The translations under genes were made by a program, and so were the position numbers. The notes under the pieces were generated by a model. That model saw nothing but the letters and a program-made list of their open reading frames with translations, ran no database searches and had not been told where the DNA came from. This document shows, piece by piece, positions 15,803-23,446 of a stretch of 64,000 nucleotides of DNA. Each line of letters begins with the position of its first letter. Within the stretch, counting starts at the first letter, position 1. Source of the stretch: Bacteroidales bacterium UBA2861 (GTDB lineage: Bacteria > Bacteroidota > Bacteroidia > Bacteroidales > UBA932); assembly GCA_002350615.1 (NCBI GenBank), contig DEFD01000028.1, positions 153,918-217,917 of the forward strand, read 5' to 3'.

Positions 15803-17455
15803 CTACTCCCAGATTCCTCCATGTGCCATGGAGCCTACGTTCTTCGCAAAGAGATTCAGGTAACGGGGATATTTCGAAGTGTCGAACTTCCACTTGAAGT
15901 CCTTCTTGCGGTCTTCGAGGTCCGCATCCACGTCGATCCTCCTGTTGGGGATGTCTATGGTTATGATATCTCCGTCCTTGATGAGTCCGAGGGGTCCCAT
16001 GAGGGCTGCTTCGGGAGAAACATAGCCGATGGAAAGTCCGGAAGTGCCTCCGGAGAAGCGTCCGTCGGAAATGATGGCGCAGGATTCGAAGAGTTCCTTG
16101 CGGCCCTTGAGATTCTCCTGGAAAGTGAATGCGGTGGTGCCGAAACGTCCCTTGAGTCCGAGGAAACGGAGCACGCAGGCGTCGCCGGGTTTGATCTGGC
16201 CTGTCTTGAGGGCTTCGAGGGCATCGTCCAGTTCGTCGAAAACCCTTGCAGGACCCTTGTAAGTCATGAGATGCTCGGGAACGGCGGCGATTTTCACGAT
16301 GGAGCCTTCCGGTGCGAGATTGCCGTAGAGGACTCCGATTCCCGGTTCGCTCATGACAGGATTGTCGAGAGAATGGATGACGTCCCTGTTATACACCACG
16401 GCGTTCTTCACGTTCTCCGCGAGAGTCTTTCCCGTGACGGTCATGCAGTCGCCGTCGAGCTTGGGAAGGAGTTCCTTGAGCAGGGCTGGCATGCCTCCGG
16501 CGAGGCAGAAATCGTGTACGGAGTACTTCGGGCCGCTCGGCGCGATGTGCGCGAGAAGCGGAATATCGTTGGAAGCCTCGTCGAAATACTTCCACCAGGG
16601 CTCGTCATAGCCGGCCTCGTTGGCGATTGCGGGGATATGGAGCAGCAGGTTGGAAGACGCCGCGATGGCCATATCCATCTTGATTGCATTGCGCACGGAC
16701 TTGGGGGTGATGATCTTCCTTGCGGTCAGACCCTCCTCCACCATTGCCATGATGCGTTTGCCGGCCTTGTAGGCGATGGCGTAGAGTTCGCTTGAGGTGG
16801 CGGCTACAGAAGAGTTGCCGGGAAGCGACATACCGAGGGCTTCGGCCACCATGCACATCGAGTTGGCGGTGGTCATGGAAGTACATCCTCCGCAGGTGCC
16901 CCAGGAATGCTCCACGAGGTCGTTGTACAGATCGGGATCGATCCTTCCTTCTTCCATCGCCCCCACTTTGTCCTGGGCATGGATGTGAAGGACTTCCTTT
17001 CCGCGGCATACGCCGAGAGGCATATATCCGCCCGTCACCATGATGGCGGGCAGATCCAGACGCGCACAGGCCATGAGGTGGCCCGGAACGATGGAATCGC
17101 AGGTGGAAAGAAGCACCATGCCGTCGAAGAAGTTGCCTTCCACGGTAATCTCCACCTGGTCGGCGATGGAGTTGCGGCTCGGAACCTCGATGTATTTCGG
17201 ATCTTCGAGGACCATACCGTCGCAGATACCTGTCGTCATGACCTCGAGGGGAAGTCCGCCGGCATCACGGATACCGGCCTTGACACGCTCTGCGAGCTGT
17301 TTGAGATGCACATGTCCCGGATTGTATTCGTTCCAGGAATTTACTACCGCGATACGCGGCCTGCTCTGCTCTTCGGCAGAATAACCCATTCCGCACATCA
17401 GGCCACGGCGGCACTCGCTCGCCTGGCCGAATTCCCACTGACTTTTAAGTTTCAT
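15803..17455 (-). CDS. IlvD/Edd family dehydratase (probable sugar-acid dehydratase)
   Basis: 550 residues. Conserved Fe-S/Mg motifs: TCDSIVPGH (C119) and WGTCGGCTSMTTANSM (C188, C191); the C-terminal DGRFSGGTSGLSIGYVSPEA segment is also family-typical. The first cysteine motif of many sugar-acid dehydratases (PCNxH) reads NPGH here. The family includes dihydroxy-acid dehydratase, phosphogluconate dehydratase and pentonate/hexonate dehydratases. Placement between an SDR and a KDPG-type aldolase argues for dehydration of an aldonic acid to a 2-keto-3-deoxy acid rather than a role in valine/isoleucine synthesis. Confidence 0.85.
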   Translation of the reverse strand: MKLKSQWEFGQASECRRGLMCGMGYSAEEQSRPRIAVVNSWNEYNPGHVHLKQLAERVKAGIRDAGGLPLEVMTTGICDGMVLEDPKYIEVPSRNSIADQVEITVEGNFFDGMVLLSTCDSIVPGHLMACARLDLPAIMVTGGYMPLGVCRGKEVLHIHAQDKVGAMEEGRIDPDLYNDLVEHSWGTCGGCTSMTTANSMCMVAEALGMSLPGNSSVAATSSELYAIAYKAGKRIMAMVEEGLTARKIITPKSVRNAIKMDMAIAASSNLLLHIPAIANEAGYDEPWWKYFDEASNDIPLLAHIAPSGPKYSVHDFCLAGGMPALLKELLPKLDGDCMTVTGKTLAENVKNAVVYNRDVIHSLDNPVMSEPGIGVLYGNLAPEGSIVKIAAVPEHLMTYKGPARVFDELDDALEALKTGQIKPGDACVLRFLGLKGRFGTTAFTFQENLKGRKELFESCAIISDGRFSGGTSGLSIGYVSPEAALMGPLGLIKDGDIITIDIPNRRIDVDADLEDRKKDFKWKFDTSKYPRYLNLFAKNVGSMAHGGIWE

Positions 17456-17477
17456 TTTCTGATATGTTTAATAACTA

Positions 17478-18281
17478 TTATTCTATAGGAAAATTCATCG
17501 ATTCTATGGAGCCGTCCACAGACTGGCCGCCGTCCACGCAGATAACCTGTCCCACGATGAAACGGGCCTTCTCTATATCCGCAAGGAACTGAATCATAGG
17601 CACAATCTCTTCCACGCTGCCTCCGCGGCCAACCGGAATCTTATGGGCGAAGGCCTGCAGATCCTTGTCGGAGTAACGGGAGATAACCTTGGTGAAGATG
17701 AGTCCGGGTGCCACCGCATTGACCCTGATGCCATACTTCGCCACTTCCACTCCGAGAGCCTTGGTGAACATGTTCAGACCGCCTTTGCCGGCGGAATAAG
17801 GCAGCATCCGGCGATGCACCCATGTCACCTGTCCGTGAATGGATGAGATGTTGACGATGCGTCCTTCGGTCTTTTTTTCCACCATATCCGCCACCGCATA
17901 GCGGGAGAGATAGGCGGCCGCATTGAGGTTCAGGGCTATCTGGCTGTCCCAGTATTCCATGGGCATGTCCTTGAATTCGCCCTTGGGGCCTCCTGGTATC
18001 TGCAGGGCACCGCCCGCATTGTTGATGAGGACATCTATCTTTCCGAAAGTCTTGATGAAATCTTCCATCGTGGCCTTGCACCAGTCGTGGTTGCCCACCT
18101 CGCCGAGATAGATTTTCGTCTTTACGCCGTAGGCCTCGCACTGCTTCGCCACTTCCTGTGCTCCTTCCGGGCTCTTGTTGCCGCAGATGCCGATGTTGGC
18201 CCCTTCATCCCTTGCAAACGCTATCGCGCATCCGGCACCAATGCCGTGGGACGATCCTGTTATGAGAATATTTCTTGCCAT
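17478..18281 (-). CDS. SDR-family NAD(P)-dependent oxidoreductase
   Basis: 267 residues with a complete classical SDR set: cofactor motif TGSSHGIG (residues 8-15), NNAG (87-90), Ser in NISS (146-147), catalytic YSAGK (Y162, K166) and a C-terminal VICVDGG. It probably oxidises a sugar to its lactone or interconverts a uronate and an aldonate before the dehydratase. It follows the large secreted enzyme by 18 nt and precedes the dehydratase by 22 nt, in the same operon. Confidence 0.88.
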   Translation of the reverse strand: MARNILITGSSHGIGAGCAIAFARDEGANIGICGNKSPEGAQEVAKQCEAYGVKTKIYLGEVGNHDWCKATMEDFIKTFGKIDVLINNAGGALQIPGGPKGEFKDMPMEYWDSQIALNLNAAAYLSRYAVADMVEKKTEGRIVNISSIHGQVTWVHRRMLPYSAGKGGLNMFTKALGVEVAKYGIRVNAVAPGLIFTKVISRYSDKDLQAFAHKIPVGRGGSVEEIVPMIQFLADIEKARFIVGQVICVDGGQSVDGSIESMNFPIE

Positions 18282-18299
18282 ATTATAATATAAGTATGT

Positions 18300-21149
18300 T
18301 TATTCGACTAAAAGAGTGACGCTTACCTTATGGGTTTCGCCCGGCTTGAGGGTGTAGGCACGGTCGCGGTAAATGGTTCCGGTTTCCATGGACACCGCGC
18401 CTTCCGGGGCCACGTAGGCGATGAATTTGATGCCGCCCTTGAAATCCGCATTCACCCTGCGGCCGCCATCCACAAGGGTATAACGGCCTTCGCCGCTTTC
18501 AAAGACGATCCCGGGCTTGCCCCCCGAAATGTTCTTCACCGGGAAAGCACCCTTCCAGATACGGTCTCCGCCCTTTTCGGCCTCGTATTTCCAGAAATAT
18601 CTGCTGCCGCTCAGCCCCTCTATGCTGCAGTTCGAGGGATGCGAAACCCTGAAGAAGGGATGGAGCAGTTCGGTGCAGCTGAATTCGTGGTCGTCGGTAT
18701 TGGTGACGCTGAACTCAGCCTTGAGCTCCTCGCCGAGGCTGTATTTCATTTCAGCATGGAACTTGTGCGGCCATACCCTGCGGGAAGATTCACTGTCCTC
18801 AAGAGTCAGCACCGCTTCGTTTTCGGTGCTGGAAGCGAGTTTCCAGTCGAAATACGGAGTGAGGCCATGGATGTCGCAGCCCGGGCGTCCTTCGTAAATA
18901 GCCCAGGGCCAATAGATTGGAATGCCCAGATTGCCGAGGACCTCGCTTTCTCCGGCGGGCTTCCAGCTGCGCATGTTGGCTCCGCGATAATCGATGCGGG
19001 CCGTGCCGAAGGAGTTCGAAAGCACTACCTGGGTGCAGGGTTCGGATACGCTTTCCAGCCAGGCTATATCCTCTTCGGAGAGTTGCTGCAGGGAAGCGAG
19101 CCTGTACGTGCCGCCCCAGCTCATGAGATGGTCGTTGAGGCTGCCCCTCTTGTTCTCGCCGATGCGGTATTTGCTCCAGCGGGTCTGGAACCAGGCCTCG
19201 TTCTTGGATCCGACAGGACGCTCGAGAGCGTGCCAGACATCCCTGTTCTCGTCGGCGAAACCCTGAGTGCCGTTGCGCCACATGAGGGCGGCCACCTCTT
19301 TCCACATATCGTTCCTGTCGGTTTTGGCCAGGGTGAAGAGTTCGGATATCAGCAGATTGCCGTAGTCGTCGAGCGCGGCGTGCTCGGTGCCCACGATAGT
19401 GGCCCCGGCGGGACGCCAGTTATATATGGAAAGGTCCTGGTCCGGGCCGTAAACCGGATTCTGGAGATATACCCAGGAGAGGAAATACCAACCTGCCTTG
19501 CGGGCGTAGTTCAGATAACGGCGGCGGCCGGTCATCTCCCACATCTCCACCGCGGCGGAGAAGAAGGGCTGAATGCCTTCACGGTCCACGCTGGAGCAGT
19601 CCATGGCGCCTCCGTTGCATTCGTAGCGGTCTATATCGCGTCCGTAATAATATTTGAATCCGGCGTTGATGGCTTTCTTGACCTCGGGATCGTGGGTGAG
19701 ACTCCAGTAGCGCACGAGTCCCATCAGCACATAACCGCCGCAGTCGCCGGCCGCATTCGTGAGTTCCCCGGTGAAGAAATCCCACTGGGAACCCAGGCCG
19801 CCGTCACCGGGCAGGGAGGCGAGAAGGGCCTTCACTTCCCTTTTTGCAGATGCCTCGAATTCGTCGGCATAGTCATCGGCGTCGCAGCCGAGCGCCTTGA
19901 GTTCATCCCTGTGCGCCCTGAGGAAAAGCACGGTGCGGGAAAGCTCTCCGATGGCCCAGCCCACTTCGGATGCATCCGTAAAAGTCTTGCCGGGAACGGG
20001 TTTGCTGCCGCGGCGGAAAAATCCGCTTTCCTGCTGCCTGTCCCTTATCCAGCTGCGGAAGACTTCGCAGCCGAAGTTCACGCTCTCGGCATCGCCGTCC
20101 TTGAGGCCGTACTCGAGGGTGAGGCGGGCCTTCTGGAAACTCTGGGAGGCAAAGCCGATGTTGGTGGTACCCTTGCTCACGATGTATTCGCCCGGGGCGA
20201 GTTTTTTGGACTTCTCGATATCGTCGTTTTTCCAGCGGTTCAGGGTGAAATCCTTCTCGTAGTCTTCCAGGGTGTAGCCCTCCTTGGAACGCGGGATGTT
20301 CATATAACCCATCGTGAACATCTTGTCGTCATGTCCCGTCGAGAACCATGAGCCGTCTTCGTTGCGGCGGCGGTTCCATTTGAGGAAAGTGCGGTCCAGG
20401 GCGGCGGTTTCCTCAACCGTATGCTGGGCCTTGGTCTCATGCTGGAGATACTTCCAGGCGACGGGGAACACTACCGTATAGCCGTAATTCTTCCATTTCG
20501 GCCGTCCCTGGCATGCATAGGCCGTAACCTTGTAGCTTTCGCCCGGGGCGAGGGTGATGTATTTGTCGTATGCTTCTGTGAATTTCCTCTTGTCGGTGTA
20601 GGAAACCGGGGCTTCCGTCATTGGCCAGTAGATCATATGCCTGAAGGAGCCGTCGGGGAGCTTCTCCATGGAACTGGAACCGGTTATGGAATTGAGGTCT
20701 GCGTCGGAGGCGAAGAGGCCGAATGCCTTGCGCCTGTTTTCGCTTATGGTACAGGCCGGGATGGAACTGCGGTCCCCCGCGAAGATCCAGGGCTGCCCGT
20801 CTTTTTCCCATCCGTTGGGCATGGCCGTAGAAAAGGCACGTCCGTCGCTGAGGATGAAATCGCCCACGAACTCGTTGCCGTTGTAGAGCACTCCGGGGAT
20901 GAGATAGCGCGTGGCCTTGATACCTGGAACGGCTGCAAGGACAAGCTTGAAAGTCTGCTGCTCAGCGCTGTTGTTCACAGCGGAGAGCTCGATCTGCCAG
21001 ACATTGGTGCGTCCTTCGCGGCACTTGCTTATTTCGAGTGAAGTTTCAAGGCCGTCAACGGCCGGTTTCGTAAAGGCGGAGAAAGTCACTCCGGCCGCAG
21101 CGTCGAGACAAAGGGCCCCGAACAGAAAGATGGTCAGGAATTGTTTCAT
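18300..21149 (-). CDS. Large secreted glycosidase-like protein, probable six-hairpin (alpha/alpha)6 barrel
   Basis: 949 residues with a signal peptide (~1-20) without lipobox. The N-terminal ~230 residues are beta-rich; residues ~230-660 are rich in Trp and paired helices, with GGAMDCSSVDREGIQPFF and a NAAGDCGGYVLMGLVRYW segment, the look of six-hairpin glycosidases; the C-terminal ~280 residues are again a beta-sandwich with a late SMETGTIYRDRAYTLKPGETH strand pair. I cannot assign a GH family. It is the first gene of the sugar-acid operon, so it probably releases or trims the sugar that the downstream enzymes use. A consensus promoter lies directly upstream. Confidence 0.6.
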   Translation of the reverse strand: MKQFLTIFLFGALCLDAAAGVTFSAFTKPAVDGLETSLEISKCREGRTNVWQIELSAVNNSAEQQTFKLVLAAVPGIKATRYLIPGVLYNGNEFVGDFILSDGRAFSTAMPNGWEKDGQPWIFAGDRSSIPACTISENRRKAFGLFASDADLNSITGSSSMEKLPDGSFRHMIYWPMTEAPVSYTDKRKFTEAYDKYITLAPGESYKVTAYACQGRPKWKNYGYTVVFPVAWKYLQHETKAQHTVEETAALDRTFLKWNRRRNEDGSWFSTGHDDKMFTMGYMNIPRSKEGYTLEDYEKDFTLNRWKNDDIEKSKKLAPGEYIVSKGTTNIGFASQSFQKARLTLEYGLKDGDAESVNFGCEVFRSWIRDRQQESGFFRRGSKPVPGKTFTDASEVGWAIGELSRTVLFLRAHRDELKALGCDADDYADEFEASAKREVKALLASLPGDGGLGSQWDFFTGELTNAAGDCGGYVLMGLVRYWSLTHDPEVKKAINAGFKYYYGRDIDRYECNGGAMDCSSVDREGIQPFFSAAVEMWEMTGRRRYLNYARKAGWYFLSWVYLQNPVYGPDQDLSIYNWRPAGATIVGTEHAALDDYGNLLISELFTLAKTDRNDMWKEVAALMWRNGTQGFADENRDVWHALERPVGSKNEAWFQTRWSKYRIGENKRGSLNDHLMSWGGTYRLASLQQLSEEDIAWLESVSEPCTQVVLSNSFGTARIDYRGANMRSWKPAGESEVLGNLGIPIYWPWAIYEGRPGCDIHGLTPYFDWKLASSTENEAVLTLEDSESSRRVWPHKFHAEMKYSLGEELKAEFSVTNTDDHEFSCTELLHPFFRVSHPSNCSIEGLSGSRYFWKYEAEKGGDRIWKGAFPVKNISGGKPGIVFESGEGRYTLVDGGRRVNADFKGGIKFIAYVAPEGAVSMETGTIYRDRAYTLKPGETHKVSVTLLVE

Positions 21150-21176
21150 CGGCTTGGTCTATTGGTTTGGTCAGTT

Positions 21177-21207
21177 CAAAATTAGCAATTATTCTTCTCT
21201 TTACAAA
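21177..21207 (-). promoter_or_regulatory. Consensus Bacteroidetes promoter of the sugar-acid operon
   Basis: On the minus strand TTTG (21207-21204) is followed after 19 nt by TAATTTTG (21184-21177), an exact -33/-7 pair. The start codon at 21149 is 28 nt downstream of the -7 box. Confidence 0.75.
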
Positions 21208-21226
21208 ATTATCCAATATTTAACAA

Positions 21227-21285
21227 TGTTGAACTGAAACAATTCAACAGCCGGAATTTTTATAGATTATTTCAATAATATTGAA
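21227..21285. promoter_or_regulatory. Two palindromes between the operon and the IclR gene (probable IclR operators)
   Basis: TGTTGAA (21227-21233) pairs with TTCAACA (21243-21249) over a 9-nt centre. TTCAATA/TATTGAA with one central base form a perfect palindrome at 21271-21285. Both carry TTGAA/TTCAA half-sites. The first lies just upstream of the minus-strand -33 box; the second is directly 5' of a TATATTTG box (21286-21293) before the IclR start. IclR regulators usually bind such sites next to their own gene. Confidence 0.6.
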
Positions 21286-21297
21286 TATATTTGCCAC

Positions 21298-22050
21298 ATG
21301 ATTCAAGTACTCGAAAGAGCTTTCTCCGTGCTGGACTACCTCTCGGCAGATCCTGACAGGCTTGCCGGCCTGTCCGAAATAGCGCAGGCTTGCGGAATCC
21401 AGAAAACCACCCTGGCGAATATCCTCAACACGCTGGAATCCGCCGGCTATGTGGTGCGTCCGCAGAAACGCAAGGGCTACAGGCTCGGCTACAAATACTA
21501 CATGCAGGCAGGTCCCGCCTATGTTTACGAAAAATGGAAGGAGCTTTCCGCCGAGGAGGTGAAGAAAATTTACAACATCTTCGAGGAAACAGTGGTGCTG
21601 GCCACCGAATACGGAGGTCAGAGAAGGGTGCTGAACCTGATGGAGTGCCACGAAGGCATCACCGCCCGCATTCCGCACTCTGCCGACATCTACCAATCGG
21701 CCACCGGCAGGATAATCCTCGCCTACTATCCAGAGCACAAAATCAGGGAGATCGTTTCCCGCGTGGGTCTCCCGTCACACGAATCCTGGGAAGGGATTGA
21801 CAGCGTGGACGCCCTTCTGGAAGGCCTCGCTGAAATCCGGGAGAAAGGCATCAGCACCACCATCTTCCGCGAACACATGCTGGGTGTGGGAGTGCCCGTC
21901 CTCGTGGGAGGCTGGCCCATTGCCTCGATAGGGATGTGCCTGCCCAGATTCCGCTGCTCGGAATCAAGGCTCGGGATAATCCACGAAGTACTCGGCGAGT
22001 GTGCGGCGAGCATCGCGGAAAAAGTGAGAAGCGCGTATTATTCCGGGTAA
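21298..22050 (+). CDS. IclR-family transcriptional regulator
   Basis: 250 residues, normal IclR length. The N-terminal winged HTH begins IQVLERAFSVLDYL with the recognition region AQACGIQKTTLANILNTLESAGYV (about residues 27-50). The C-terminal ~180 residues are the IclR effector domain (SADIYQSATGRIILAYY, then a GVGVPV segment). It is divergent from the eight-gene sugar-acid operon with two palindromes in between, so it probably senses a pathway intermediate and represses or activates that operon and itself. A -7-like box lies only 4 nt before the ATG, which would give a nearly leaderless mRNA. Confidence 0.9.
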   Translation: MIQVLERAFSVLDYLSADPDRLAGLSEIAQACGIQKTTLANILNTLESAGYVVRPQKRKGYRLGYKYYMQAGPAYVYEKWKELSAEEVKKIYNIFEETVVLATEYGGQRRVLNLMECHEGITARIPHSADIYQSATGRIILAYYPEHKIREIVSRVGLPSHESWEGIDSVDALLEGLAEIREKGISTTIFREHMLGVGVPVLVGGWPIASIGMCLPRFRCSESRLGIIHEVLGECAASIAEKVRSAYYSG

Positions 22051-22055
22051 GTACT

Positions 22056-23270
22056 TTATTTGGAGACGAATACGAATTTCGATTCCACCGGGGAAGTCTT
22101 CCCGTTTCCCTTAATGCCGAATCTGAGGACTCCGTCCGGAGCCGTGGGGCATGCGGCCGACTTGTCGATGCTGTAAGGCTCGATGTAGGCGTTGCGGCCC
22201 TTGGCCTTTTTGCCGTCCACCACGGGATAGGCATGGAAGCAGACGAAACGGTTGCCGGCGGCATCCTTGAGGAAGAAGCCGTGTCCGGCCCCGCGAAGTT
22301 CCTCGCTGCCAACCGAAGTGAACACCGGATTGCCTTCGTACTTGATCCAGGATTCCGTCAAAAGAGGATCCTCATATTCATCGCCGTGGCGTTTGAGGGT
22401 AAGCTGCCCCAGGCCGTAGTCCGACCAGTAGCCGCTCCCGCTATATGTCATGAAAACTTCTCCGTTGTCGCCGTACACGGCCGTACCGCCTTCCACCACC
22501 CGCGGATGTTTCTGGCTGGAGCCGTGGAATTCCCATTCCTGGGTGGGTGTGGTGATCACGCCCTGCCCACCCTGCAGCTGCCAGGGAGCGGAGAACTTGG
22601 AAATCATTATCTTCTGGAAGAACTTGCCCAGGCCCTGTCCGCGGCCCTCTTCTTCCACCCACGTGATGTAGGCTCCCGCATGGCTGCCGGAAGGGATGCG
22701 CAGCACGCTGGCTCCCACCACCCATCTTCTCACGATGCTGCCGTCTTCCTCGAGGAGCGGCTGGGTCTGCCCGGGAACTCCCGTAACGGGGTGCACCCAG
22801 GGGCCGCGCAGGCTCCCGGAAGCGGATTTGAGTATTACTGTATTTATGTTTCTGGAACTAACCTTGCCTTTTTCGTCCAAAACCTTCTGCCTCAGTGCGA
22901 AATAAAGATACCAGCCCGACTTGCCGGGGAATTCCTCCTCACTGAAATAATGCAGTTCAGGGGACCAGGTGCCGTTGATCTGAGCGCCCTCGCCGAAGAG
23001 TTCGGCCACAGTTGGATCGTATTGGGAATCGTAGATGATGTTTTCCGTGGTAGGATGGTCGGCGGTGGTGAGGCAACTGAGCTTCCTGTCGCTCACGAGG
23101 GCGATTTTTGTGGAGCCGGTCATGGTGAGGAAAAACTCGGATCCGTCGAAAACAAGACAGGGATCCGCAGCGCTGGTGCGCACCAGAGTGGTCTTCATTA
23201 CCGGTTTGCCGGAGGTGAAAAGGATCAATGCGGCCACGGCGGCGGAAATGGCAATTATCCGATTGTTCAT
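22056..23270 (-). CDS. GH43-like secreted glycosidase (five-bladed beta-propeller)
   Basis: 404 residues with an N-terminal signal or anchor (~1-25). The fold signature is seen in SAADPCLVFDG (putative catalytic Asp), TWSPELHYFS (the W-[AS]-P-E-[LI] motif of GH43) and repeated Y-I/L-Y-F strands. GH43 enzymes are arabinofuranosidases, arabinanases, xylosidases or galactosidases; specificity cannot be read here. It converges on the IclR gene and is divergent from the nine-gene operon at 23447. Confidence 0.72.
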   Translation of the reverse strand: MNNRIIAISAAVAALILFTSGKPVMKTTLVRTSAADPCLVFDGSEFFLTMTGSTKIALVSDRKLSCLTTADHPTTENIIYDSQYDPTVAELFGEGAQINGTWSPELHYFSEEEFPGKSGWYLYFALRQKVLDEKGKVSSRNINTVILKSASGSLRGPWVHPVTGVPGQTQPLLEEDGSIVRRWVVGASVLRIPSGSHAGAYITWVEEEGRGQGLGKFFQKIMISKFSAPWQLQGGQGVITTPTQEWEFHGSSQKHPRVVEGGTAVYGDNGEVFMTYSGSGYWSDYGLGQLTLKRHGDEYEDPLLTESWIKYEGNPVFTSVGSEELRGAGHGFFLKDAAGNRFVCFHAYPVVDGKKAKGRNAYIEPYSIDKSAACPTAPDGVLRFGIKGNGKTSPVESKFVFVSK

Positions 23271-23296
23271 AGCCTTTAGTTATCAATGGTGTCCCG

Positions 23297-23304
23297 CAAA
23301 TATA
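23297..23304 (-). promoter_or_regulatory. Putative -7 box for the GH43-like gene
   Basis: TATATTTG on the minus strand, 27 nt before the start at 23270. No well-spaced TTTG was found upstream, so the call rests on this box alone. Confidence 0.35.
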
Positions 23305-23399
23305 AAAATAAGCGTGCAATTATACACCCTTCAAAATCCCTTGGGAAAATATTTTCATTTTTCTCGCCCATTCTGCTATTATTATTGGTATTTAAAGGA

Positions 23400-23407
23400 T
23401 AACTTTG
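23400..23407 (+). promoter_or_regulatory. Putative -7 box of the nine-gene glycan operon
   Basis: TAACTTTG is an exact TAnnTTTG match 39 nt before the ATG at 23447. A TTGGGAAAATATTT stretch at 23341 resembles the conserved element of the microprotein cassettes but stands 20 nt further away (53 versus 33 nt). Confidence 0.5.
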
Positions 23408-23446
23408 TATCAGACCAATAGAACCGAATCTCAACACCAGCGAAAT

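Noticed and set aside
15803..17455. Branched-chain amino acid biosynthesis dehydratase (ilvD)
   Set aside because: No ilv genes are near; the gene is between an SDR and a KDPG-type aldolase.
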